This document shows, in pieces, positions 8,902-15,197 of a stretch of 21,434 nt of DNA (within the stretch, counting starts at the first letter, position 1; every line of letters begins with the position of its first letter). A program made the position numbers and the translations under genes. A model generated the notes under the pieces. It did no database searches and had not been told where the DNA came from. It saw only the letters and a list, made by a program, of their open reading frames with translations. The stretch lies in the NCBI GenBank assembly GCA_033764265.1, contig JANRJB010000004.1:1-21434 (forward strand), read 5' to 3'. This stretch comes from VGEM01 sp033764265. Its GTDB lineage: Bacteria > Pseudomonadota > Alphaproteobacteria > Rhodospirillales > Rhodospirillaceae.

Positions 8902-8931
8902 GCGGCCCCGGACGGGGTGGTCCGGGGCCGC
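8902..8931 (+). terminator. Strong GC hairpin after cca
   Basis: A perfect 12-bp inverted repeat, GCGGCCCCGGAC (8902-8913) and GTCCGGGGCCGC (8920-8931), surrounds a 6-nt loop and begins 8 bp after the cca stop. The downstream flank (CATGTCTTTGG) has only a short T run. An A-rich stretch (GAAAACAGAA) on the other side would give a short U run for transcripts coming from trmL. It is the best terminator candidate in the window, and possibly works in both directions. Confidence 0.75.
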
Positions 8932-8940
8932 ATGTCTTTG

Positions 8941-9118
8941 GCAAGGACGGGGTTCCGAGGGGTGCGGAACCTGAGGGGCGCTTGTCCTTGCAGGACCGAC
9001 ATCGGACCGTGTTCAGGGGATCAGGGACACGCCGTGTCGATGGTGAAAGGCTAGGTCACGGTCCATTACAGGATGATGGTTGTGCCGTGACATGATTGTC
9101 ATCTCGAATGTCATCCTG
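8941..9118. other. Noncoding segment dense in inverted repeats (cca-trmL gap)
   Basis: This gap between convergent genes holds no supported coding frame but several exact inverted repeats. An outer pair GCAAGGAC (8941-8948) / GTCCTTGC (8984-8991) encloses an inner pair GGTTCCG (8951-8957) / CGGAACC (8965-8971), making a two-tier stem. Further on, GTCACGG (9055-9061) pairs with CCGTGAC (9085-9091), and CAGGATGA (9069-9076) pairs with TCATCCTG (9111-9118), the latter including the trmL stop codon. These could be terminators for trmL, a small structured RNA, or a degenerate palindromic repeat. No promoter was recognised. Confidence 0.45.
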
Positions 9119-9593
9119 GGCCTCCGGGCGGCGACTCCGCGAACCATCCGAGCTGACGTCGGGCCTCGGCCAGGACAATGGCCGAAGCGACCACCACATT
9201 GAGCGATCGAACCCCCGGCGCCAGGGGAATTCGCACGGCCGCGTCGCACATCTGGCGCACCGCATCGGGCACGCCGAAACTTTCGCGCCCCGCGATCAGC
9301 ACATCCTCCGCGCGAAACGTGAAGGTCACGTGCGGTTCAGCGGCGGCCGTCGACATCAGCACCAGCCGGCGGCCGGGCACGGCACGCTGGGCGGCCACGA
9401 AGGCCTCCCACGATACATGGCGGCTCAGGTCGCAGGCCGGGGCATAGTCCATGGCCGTGCGTCGCAGGCGCCGGTCGTCGAAGGGAAATCCGCACGGATC
9501 GATGATGTCGAGCGGCGTGTTCAGACAGGCCGCCAAGCGCATCGCCGCGCCGGTGTTCTGAGGAATGTCGGGCTGAAATAGCGCAAGCCGCAT
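9111..9593 (-). CDS. trmL: tRNA (cytidine/uridine-34-2'-O)-methyltransferase
   Basis: A 160-residue SPOUT-class methyltransferase, the usual length for TrmL. Motifs seen are the N-terminal LFQPDIPQNTGAAMRLAA (residues 5-22), DDRRLRRTAMDY (39-50), the knot segment DVLIAGRESFGVPD and IPLAPGVRSLNVVVASAIV, where SAM binds in the trefoil knot. TrmL methylates the ribose of the wobble nucleotide in certain tRNA-Leu isoacceptors. The ATG at 9593 matches the family start; upstream I see no strong Shine-Dalgarno. It is divergent from petA with 274 bp between the starts and convergent with cca. The linkage to petABC is a familiar alphaproteobacterial arrangement, but no functional link to respiration is implied. 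Confidence 0.93.
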   Translation of the reverse strand: MRLALFQPDIPQNTGAAMRLAACLNTPLDIIDPCGFPFDDRRLRRTAMDYAPACDLSRHVSWEAFVAAQRAVPGRRLVLMSTAAAEPHVTFTFRAEDVLIAGRESFGVPDAVRQMCDAAVRIPLAPGVRSLNVVVASAIVLAEARRQLGWFAESPPGGPG

Positions 9594-9657
9594 CGGGGGC
9601 GTCGAACTGCCGCTAACAGTTGAGAATCGTTCGCGAAATTGGGCCGGAGCCGAGGTC

Positions 9658-9686
9658 TTTTCAAGCCCTGCCTTTTATTCTATACC
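9658..9686 (+). promoter_or_regulatory. Candidate petABC promoter
   Basis: Within the 274-bp trmL-petA gap, TTTTCA (9658-9663) and TATACC (9681-9686) are separated by 17 bp on the plus strand and lie about 180 bp before petA. This is an imperfect sigma-70-like pair in otherwise GC-rich DNA. An 8-bp palindrome TTCGCGAA sits at 9630-9637, just upstream, and could be a regulator site. The rest of the gap shows only a short hairpin-forming stretch (GACGG/CCGTC) and the petA ribosome-binding site. The assignment rests on spacing alone. Confidence 0.35.
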
Positions 9687-9867
9687 GCCGGGCGCGCTGC
9701 AGGTCCTGGCGTTTCCACCGGCCGCGACGGTTCCCGTCGAAGTCGGAGTTCCCGCCCGAATTCCCAAGGAAAAACAGCGCCGAAGCAGGAGTAACGCGGC
9801 GCTGCGTGCGGTCCTTCAAGGGCCGGCCCGGCGGGTCGCGGACACGGTTGAGAAGGGGATCACCGAC

Positions 9868-10437
9868 ATGGCCAATCCGGCACCCACATCTGCGGCGGCC
9901 CACGCTGCCGCCGCCGATGGCGAGACCCGCCGCGACTTCTTGTTGCACACCACCATCGCGTTCGGCGCCGTCGGCGGCGCCATGATGGTGTGGCCGCTGA
10001 TCCACAGCATGAACCCGGCCGCCGACACCCTGTCGTTGGCCACCACCGAATTCAGCATCGCCAATATCCCGGAAGGGGCGGCGATAACCGTATTGTGGCG
10101 CGGCAAGCCGGTGTTCGTGCGCCATCGCACGCAGGAAGAAGTCGACACCGCCCGCGCCGCCGACCTGAACGAACTGCCCGATCCGCAGACCGACCAGGAC
10201 CGCGTCAATCCGGACCATGAGCGGTTTCTGATCCTGGTCGGCGTGTGTACCCACCTGGGCTGTATCCCGCTCGGCACCAAGGCGATGGATCCGCGCGGCG
10301 AATTCGGCGGCTGGTTCTGCCCCTGCCACGGCTCGCACTACGACACGTCGGGGCGCATCCGCAAAGGTCCGGCGCCGGCCAACCTGGAAGTGCCGCCGTA
10401 CACCTTCGTCAGCGACACCACCGTCCGGATCGGCTGA
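9868..10437 (+). CDS. petA: Cytochrome bc1 Rieske iron-sulfur subunit
   Basis: The 189-residue Rieske subunit of ubiquinol:cytochrome c oxidoreductase. A Tat-type start, TRRDFLLHTTIAFG (residues 20-33), leads into the single membrane anchor (to about residue 46). The C-terminal domain carries the [2Fe-2S] boxes C127-T-H129-L-G-C132 and C151-P-C153-H154-G-S-H. C127, H129, C151 and H154 are the expected cluster ligands, with C132-C153 as the disulfide. The protein accepts electrons from ubiquinol at the Qo site and passes them to cytochrome c1 at the periplasmic face. The ATG at 9868 follows AAGGGGAT with good spacing. petB starts 11 bp after its stop. All key residues are present and length is normal. 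Confidence 0.97.
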   Translation: MANPAPTSAAAHAAAADGETRRDFLLHTTIAFGAVGGAMMVWPLIHSMNPAADTLSLATTEFSIANIPEGAAITVLWRGKPVFVRHRTQEEVDTARAADLNELPDPQTDQDRVNPDHERFLILVGVCTHLGCIPLGTKAMDPRGEFGGWFCPCHGSHYDTSGRIRKGPAPANLEVPPYTFVSDTTVRIG

Positions 10438-10448
10438 GGGAACCCACC

Positions 10449-11669
10449 ATGAACACCGAAAAGAGCGCCCTTCGCCGCGCCTTCGAGTGGCACGAACAGC
10501 GCCTGCCGATCGTCAGCTACCTCGACCACGCCATCGGCACCAAGTATCCAGCGCCGCGCAACCTGAACTACTTCTGGAACTTCGGGTTCCTGGCCGGGTT
10601 CGTGCTGGTCCTGATGATCCTGACCGGCGTGTTCCTGGCGATGAACTACACCGCGCACACCTCGATGGCGTTCGACTCGGTCGAACGCATCATGCGCGAC
10701 GTCAACTACGGCTGGCTGATGCGCTACATGCACGCCAACGGCGCCAGCTTCTTCTTCATCGTGGTCTACATCCATATTTTCCGCGGCATGTATTACGGCT
10801 CGTACAAAGCCCCGCGCGAGGTGCTGTGGTTCATCGGCATCCTGATCTACCTGGCGATGATGGCCACCGCCTTCATGGGCTACGTGCTGCCGTGGGGCCA
10901 GATGAGCTTCTGGGGCGCGACCGTCATCACCAACATGTTCTCGGCCATCCCGGCGATCGGTGACGCCCTGGTCACGCTGTTGTGGGGCGGTTTCTCGGTC
11001 GACAATCCCACGCTGAACCGTTTCTTCGCGCTGCACTATCTGATGCCGTTCGTCATCTGCGGCCTGGTCGTCTTCCACATCTGGGCGCTGCACATTCCCG
11101 GCTCGAACAATCCGCTCGGCATCGAGGTGGCGCCGGCCGACAAGATCCCGTTCCATCCGTACTACACCTCGAAGGATTTCTACGGCCTGGGCGTGTTCCT
11201 GCTGGTCTTTTTCGCCGTGGTCTTCTACGCGCCCAACATGCTGGGCCACCCGCTCAACTACGTGCCGGCCAACCCGCTGGTCACCCCGCCGCACATCGTG
11301 CCTGAATGGTACTATCTGCCGTTCTACGCGATCCTGCGCGCCATCCCGAACAAGCTGCTGGGCGTGATCGCCATGTTCGGCTCGATCCTCATCCTGTTCG
11401 CGCTGCCGTGGCTCGACACCTCGCGCGTCCGCTCGGCGGTGTTCCGCCCGGTGTTCCGGGTGTTCTTCTGGATCTTCGTGGCCAACGTCGCAATGCTGAC
11501 GTGGTGCGGGGCGCAGCTGCCCGAAGGGCTGCCGGTGATCCTGAGCCAGGTCGGCACTTTCTGGTACTTCTTCCACTTCATCGTGCTGTTGCCGGTGATC
11601 GGTTGGCTGGAGACGCCCAAACCCTTGCCGGCCAGTATCGGCCAGCCGGTTCTCAGGCCCGCGGAGTAA
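10449..11669 (+). CDS. petB: Cytochrome b of the bc1 complex
   Basis: A 406-residue, eight-helix-type cytochrome b. The four haem ligands are H95 and H109 in helix B and H196 and H210 in helix D, both pairs 14 residues apart, as in true bc1 rather than b6f (where the second pair is 15 apart). The Qo-site PEWY motif is at residues 285-288. The unsplit length combines what b6f systems encode as two proteins. The frame is open upstream to 10245, but that extension overlaps petA; the ATG at 10449, preceded by GAGGGA, gives the normal N-terminus. It sits 11 bp after petA and 4 bp before petC. It provides both the Qo and Qi quinone sites of the proton-motive Q cycle in the inner membrane. Confidence 0.97.
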   Translation: MNTEKSALRRAFEWHEQRLPIVSYLDHAIGTKYPAPRNLNYFWNFGFLAGFVLVLMILTGVFLAMNYTAHTSMAFDSVERIMRDVNYGWLMRYMHANGASFFFIVVYIHIFRGMYYGSYKAPREVLWFIGILIYLAMMATAFMGYVLPWGQMSFWGATVITNMFSAIPAIGDALVTLLWGGFSVDNPTLNRFFALHYLMPFVICGLVVFHIWALHIPGSNNPLGIEVAPADKIPFHPYYTSKDFYGLGVFLLVFFAVVFYAPNMLGHPLNYVPANPLVTPPHIVPEWYYLPFYAILRAIPNKLLGVIAMFGSILILFALPWLDTSRVRSAVFRPVFRVFFWIFVANVAMLTWCGAQLPEGLPVILSQVGTFWYFFHFIVLLPVIGWLETPKPLPASIGQPVLRPAE

Positions 11670-11673
11670 CGCC

Positions 11674-12444
11674 ATGAACAAGCTCGTCCTGGCCGCCGCC
11701 GCGGCGCTGTCGCTGGTCTCGATCGCCGCTCCGCGCGCGGCCGAAGTCGGTCCGCCGCTGATGACCGTCGACTGGACCTTCAAGGGGCCTTTCGGCAAGT
11801 TCGACAAGATGCAGCTGCAGCGCGGCCTGCAGGTTTATCGCGAGATCTGCGCCTCGTGCCATTCCCTCAAGTACATCGCCTTCCGCAATCTGGCCGACCT
11901 GGGCTACAGCGAAGGCCAGATCAAGGCGATCGCCGCCGAGTACGAGTATCCCGACATCGACGATGAGGGCAGCGAGATCACCCGGCCTGGCAAAGCGTCG
12001 GACTACTTCCCCAATCCGTACCCGAACGAGAACTTCGCCCGCGCGTCCAACAACGGCTCGCTGCCGCCCGACCTGTCGCTGATGACCAAGGCGCGCGAGG
12101 GCGGGCCCGACTACCTCTACAGCCTGATTTTGGGTTACGAGGAGCCGCCGCCGGGCATCGAAATGATGGACGGCATGAACTACAACAAGTACTTCGCCGA
12201 CGGGAATTTTCAGATCGCGATGGCCCAGCAGTTGGCCGACGAGCTGATTACCTATGCCGACGGCACGCCGGCCACCGCCCAACAGCTGGCGCAGGACGTG
12301 ACCGCGTTCCTGCATTGGGCCGCGGAACCGAAGCTGGAAGCCCGCAACGCCACCGGCTTCCGGGTGATGATCTACACGCTGATCTTCACCATCCTGGCCT
12401 TCGTGCTGAAGAAGCGCATCTGGGCGCGGCTCGAGAACCGCTGA
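11674..12444 (+). CDS. petC: Cytochrome c1
   Basis: A 256-residue cytochrome c1. A signal peptide (about residues 1-23, ending near APRAAE) exports it to the periplasm. Haem c attaches at C59-A-S-C62-H63. The conserved NGSLPPDLSLM stretch (residues 128-137) and IAMAQQL, whose M183 is the expected sixth haem ligand, follow. A C-terminal anchor (about residues 230-246) ends in KKRIWARLENR. Homologues commonly read IAMPxPL around the ligand; this copy lacks those prolines. It takes electrons from the Rieske protein and passes them to a cytochrome c. The start lies 4 bp after petB, so petABC should be one transcript. Its TGA overlaps the apparent start position of the next gene. Confidence 0.97.
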   Translation: MNKLVLAAAAALSLVSIAAPRAAEVGPPLMTVDWTFKGPFGKFDKMQLQRGLQVYREICASCHSLKYIAFRNLADLGYSEGQIKAIAAEYEYPDIDDEGSEITRPGKASDYFPNPYPNENFARASNNGSLPPDLSLMTKAREGGPDYLYSLILGYEEPPPGIEMMDGMNYNKYFADGNFQIAMAQQLADELITYADGTPATAQQLAQDVTAFLHWAAEPKLEARNATGFRVMIYTLIFTILAFVLKKRIWARLENR

Positions 12445-12977
12445 GCGGCATCGCCATCCGGCGCGCCGGGGCGGCCGACGCGGCCGCGCTGGCTGCGCTG
12501 GGATCGGCCACCTTTCGTGCCGCGTTCGGCCACTTTTACGATCCCGTCGAGCTTGAAGGCTTTCTCGCCGCCGCGCACAGCGAGGCCTTTTACCGAGGCG
12601 CATTGACCAACCCGCGTACCGCCGTCCTTCTGGCTGATGCCGGAAAGGGCGGTGCGGTGGGCTACGCCCTGTGCGCGCCGATGAGCCTGCCGTACGCCGC
12701 GGCCTTGCCTGGCGCGGTGGAACTGAAACGCCTGTATGTCGACGCCGCGGCGCAGGGCCGCGGGCTGGGGCGAAGGTTGCTGGCCGCCGCGGTCGACTGG
12801 GCGGTGGCGCAGCGCGCACCGGAAGTTTACCTCGGCGTCTACTGCGAGAATTTCGGAGCCCAGCGGCTGTATGCGGCGCACGGGTTCGCCAAGGTCGGCG
12901 AGTACGCGTTCGCCGTCGGCCGGCATCGCGATCACGAGTTCATTCTGCGCCGCCCGCTCGGCCCGCCCGGCGTCTAA
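12441..12977 (+). CDS. GNAT-family acetyltransferase with abnormal (CTG?) start
   Basis: A protein of about 178 residues with a GNAT fold. It begins IAIRRAGAADAAALAAL, the typical first strand and helix. The acetyl-CoA pyrophosphate loop is VDAAAQGRGLGRRLLA, fitting the Q/RxxGxG/A rule, and it ends with NFGAQRLYAAHGF, the usual motif B region. No ATG, GTG or TTG lies at the expected start: the codon just before SGIAIRR is CTG at 12441, forming a CTGA overlap with the petC stop where ATGA would be normal. The nearest in-frame ATG upstream is at 12315, deep in petC, and would add about 42 residues of meaningless sequence. It is either a rare CTG start, a start-codon loss making a pseudogene, or a base error. 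The substrate (small molecule or protein amine) cannot be told. Confidence 0.75.
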   Translation: MSGIAIRRAGAADAAALAALGSATFRAAFGHFYDPVELEGFLAAAHSEAFYRGALTNPRTAVLLADAGKGGAVGYALCAPMSLPYAAALPGAVELKRLYVDAAAQGRGLGRRLLAAAVDWAVAQRAPEVYLGVYCENFGAQRLYAAHGFAKVGEYAFAVGRHRDHEFILRRPLGPPGV

Positions 12978-13158
12978 CCGTGTGGGTTCTTCGGCGCCGC
13001 AACATGCGCTGGCCATACCGCGGATCGAAATTCCACCGACAGATCAACGGCTTGCCGGGCGCTCCTGTAAACACGGGAGAAATACAGGGGAACACCGCAA
13101 AAAATCGTTTTGAATCAATAGCTTGGAATTGTGGCAAACACCCCTTAGCAGGCCCTTC
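12978..13158. other. AT-richer intergenic patch between convergent genes
   Basis: This gap of about 180 bp separates the GNAT gene (plus) and the aldo/keto reductase (minus). Its second half (about 13062-13150) has runs such as CAAAAAATCG and TTTTGAATCAATAGC that stand out against the surrounding GC-rich DNA. A hairpin CTCCTGT-AAAC-ACGGGAG (13062-13079, one G-T wobble) could act as a weak terminator for the GNAT transcript, and CCTGTA/TACAGG overlaps it as an alternative pairing. No supported gene lies here. It may be decayed acquired sequence or a dispersed repeat. Confidence 0.4.
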
Positions 13159-14220
13159 CTACGCGCTCTTGGTCACCGCGTCGATGGCGCGGTCGATATC
13201 GGCCGTTGGCCGCCATGCCGCGGCCTTCACGTTCGCCTCGATCTGCTCGGGCCGCGTCGCGCCGGCGATCACGCTCGAGATATAGGGTTTGCTCAAGAGC
13301 CAGCCGAACGCCATGTCGAGCAGGGTGACGCCCGCGCCGTCGGCGATGGCCGTCAGCTTTTCCACCTTGGTGAAGATGGCGTCGTTCATGAAGCGCTCGG
13401 CGGCGGCCGGGTTGGCCGACCAGGCGGCCATGCGCGTGCCCTCGGCCGGCTTTTCGTCGCGCTTGTACTTGCCCGTCAGCATGCCGCTTTCCAACGGGAA
13501 GAACGGCAGCACGCCCAACCCGAGTTCCTCACAAGCGGGGACCAGCTCGGCTTCGATGTCCCGCGTCAGCAGGCTGTAATGGTTTTGCGCGGTAGCGTAG
13601 GCGGTCAGTTTGCCGTTGGCCGAGATCGCCGCGCACTCGCGCGCCTGGGCGGCGGTGAAGTTGGAATGACCGATGGCGCGCACCTTGCCTTGCTTGACCA
13701 GGTCGTCCAGCGCGCGCAGCGTTTCCTCCATCGGCGTGACGCCGTCGGGGCGGTGATACTGGTAGAGGTCGATCACGTCGGTCCCCAGGCGGCGCAGGCT
13801 GTCCTCGGCCAACGACATGATCGCCGCGCGGCTACCGCCGCCTTGCGGGAACGGGCCGGCGCCCATCGGGCTGCCGAACTTGGTGGCGATGACGACCTTG
13901 GCGCGCCGCGGGCCAAGCGCCTTGCCCAGGTATTCCTCCGACACGCCGCGGCCGTAGACGTCGGCGGTGTCGAACAGGGTGACGCCCATGTCGACCGCGG
14001 CATGCACCACGCGCTCGGTGCCGGCGTAATCGAGCCGCATGCCGAAGTTGTTGCAGCCCAATCCGACGGCGGAGACCTCGATCCCGTTCCGGCCCAAGGT
14101 GCGCTTGGCATCCGGCGCGGTGGCGGCGGCCCGGGCGGCCGATGCAACGGCGGCAGGCAGGGCGGACACGGCGGCGACACCGGCGATCAGCGCGCGGCGG
14201 GACAGGCGGGGCATGGGCAT
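13159..14220 (-). CDS. Aldo/keto reductase with Tat-type signal peptide
   Basis: A 353-residue aldo/keto reductase. After about residue 38 it is a normal (beta/alpha)8 enzyme of the voltage-channel-beta/YajO-like group: FDTADVYG supplies D84 and Y89, ATKFG supplies K114, and LYQYHRPDG supplies H156, completing the catalytic tetrad. Later segments (VRAIGHSNF, SVIAGATRPEQI) match substrate- and NADP-binding regions. The first 35 residues are unusual: LSRRALIAG followed by a long Ala-rich hydrophobic run is a twin-arginine signal, so the folded, cofactor-loaded enzyme may be exported. Two ATG codons (14220 and 14214) are possible, with AGGA just upstream; the second has the better spacing. It stands alone between vapC and the convergent GNAT gene. 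The substrate is unknown. Confidence 0.92.
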   Translation of the reverse strand: MPMPRLSRRALIAGVAAVSALPAAVASAARAAATAPDAKRTLGRNGIEVSAVGLGCNNFGMRLDYAGTERVVHAAVDMGVTLFDTADVYGRGVSEEYLGKALGPRRAKVVIATKFGSPMGAGPFPQGGGSRAAIMSLAEDSLRRLGTDVIDLYQYHRPDGVTPMEETLRALDDLVKQGKVRAIGHSNFTAAQARECAAISANGKLTAYATAQNHYSLLTRDIEAELVPACEELGLGVLPFFPLESGMLTGKYKRDEKPAEGTRMAAWSANPAAAERFMNDAIFTKVEKLTAIADGAGVTLLDMAFGWLLSKPYISSVIAGATRPEQIEANVKAAAWRPTADIDRAIDAVTKSA

Positions 14221-14312
14221 TTCCTCAAGCAGGGTGGGGCATGGACGCGGAACCGGGCGGACCCGTCATCCATAGGGTTGGCGGCGGCGCGGCTCAAGGA
14301 CTATCGGCAGAT

Positions 14313-14726
14313 CTATGTCGCGCTCCAGTCTTCCCAGGCCAGCCCCGGAATGCGCGCGTACTCCCGCGCGTTGGCGGTGACGAGCGTGAACCCGCGCGCG
14401 ACCGCCTGGGCGCCGATCAAGAGGTCGTATGGCCCGATCGGTGTGCCGGCGCTTGCGAGCGCGGCGCGGATTTCCGCGCCGATGCGCGCATCATCGGCGT
14501 CGAGCTCCAGGATGTTTCCGACCGTCACGAGGAAGTCTCTCAGACGCGCGCTGTTTTCCGACCGGCGTTTACTGCAGGCAACGCCAAACCAAAGTTCGTG
14601 AACCACGATCGGCGACAGCCATATGTCGTGCCCGAACCTGCGTGTCGTTGCGAAACGTCGTCGCACGGACTCGGAAGTGCCGTTGATCACCGCCGAGCAG
14701 ACATTTGTATCGAGCAGGTAATTCAA
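14313..14726 (-). CDS. vapC: VapC-type PIN-domain ribonuclease toxin
   Basis: A 137-residue PIN-domain protein, normal for VapC. It opens with YLLDTNVCSAVI, giving catalytic D6; E44 follows in SPIVVHELWFG, and D101 in GPYDLLIGAQA. The fourth site reads TANAREYARIPGL, a standard VapC ending. VapC toxins cut tRNA or rRNA when freed from the antitoxin. The start codon is TTG (14726-14724), which overlaps the vapB stop as TTGA, so toxin translation should be coupled to, and weaker than, antitoxin translation. It is the second gene of the vapBC operon. The cleavage target cannot be read from sequence. Confidence 0.93.
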   Translation of the reverse strand: MNYLLDTNVCSAVINGTSESVRRRFATTRRFGHDIWLSPIVVHELWFGVACSKRRSENSARLRDFLVTVGNILELDADDARIGAEIRAALASAGTPIGPYDLLIGAQAVARGFTLVTANAREYARIPGLAWEDWSAT

Positions 14727-15097
14727 TCGAACGAGACCTTACTCTCGGGCATCGGGGGTTGCTCGCGGCCATTCGGAAAGAGGGGATCGGCCCCATAACT
14801 GTCCATTCGCCTGAACCACGCCTCGACGTCGAACGGTTCGGTCTCCAGCAGGATGCCCTCGGCAACGCGGCGGATGCGCACGCGGTCGCCGTCGATCTGA
14901 AACGCCTTGGGCAGGCGCACAGCCTGACTGCGGCCGTTCTTGAACAGCTTGGCATAGACCACGCCCGACGAGCTGGCGACGGTCGGTTCCGCCGCCCGCA
15001 CGGCCGCGGACCGGCGCGCCGCCGTCTTGGCCTTGCGCGCGCGGGGCGCGGCGGACGGGGAAGCCGGGCGGGCGGTTTGGGATGCGCGTCGGGCCAT
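14723..15097 (-). CDS. vapB: VapB-type antitoxin with long basic N-terminal extension
   Basis: A 124-residue antitoxin. Residues 48-86 (AKLFKNGRSQAVRLPKAF and onward) are the AbrB/MazE-like swapped-hairpin DNA-binding domain; the rest, ending GADPLFPNG...PPMPESKVSF, is the toxin-binding tail. VapB proteins are usually 75-90 residues. Here about 45 extra N-terminal residues rich in Ala, Arg, Lys and Pro precede the domain. A GTG at codon 46 would give the usual length, but only the ATG at 15097 has a ribosome-binding site (AGGAA about 10 nt upstream), so the long form is favoured. The operon should be self-repressed through the palindromes just upstream. Confidence 0.9.
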   Translation of the reverse strand: MARRASQTARPASPSAAPRARKAKTAARRSAAVRAAEPTVASSSGVVYAKLFKNGRSQAVRLPKAFQIDGDRVRIRRVAEGILLETEPFDVEAWFRRMDSYGADPLFPNGREQPPMPESKVSFD

Positions 15098-15113
15098 GGG
15101 GTGGGATTCCTTT

Positions 15114-15138
15114 TGGTATATACCAGTGGTCTATACCA
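15114..15138 (-). promoter_or_regulatory. Twin-palindrome operator of vapBC
   Basis: TGGTATATACCA (15114-15125, a perfect 12-bp palindrome) and TGGTCTATACCA (15127-15138, one base different) are separated by a single G, putting their centres 13 bp apart. They lie 16 bp upstream of the vapB ATG. Read on the minus strand, TATAGA or TATATA inside the sites could serve as the -10 box, so binding would block RNA polymerase. This is the layout expected for autoregulation by a VapBC hetero-oligomer. Confidence 0.8.
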
Positions 15139-15197
15139 TGCGTTGAACACCCCGCACAGGCCCCACCATTCCCGTCGTATCTGCTAATGTCGCGCGC

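Noticed and set aside
10245..10448. N-terminal extension of cytochrome b
   Set aside because: It is the out-of-frame reading of petA; the ATG at 10449 gives the conserved N-terminus.
10338..11807. Minus-strand open frame of nearly 490 codons opposite petB
   Set aside because: Its composition is His/Gln/Asp/Arg-rich and it is antisense to a fully conserved cytochrome b; it is a codon-bias shadow.
12940..13137. Small minus-strand frame of 65 codons starting at a TTG in the AT-richer patch
   Set aside because: It has no ribosome-binding site, runs into the GNAT gene antisense, and resembles no family.
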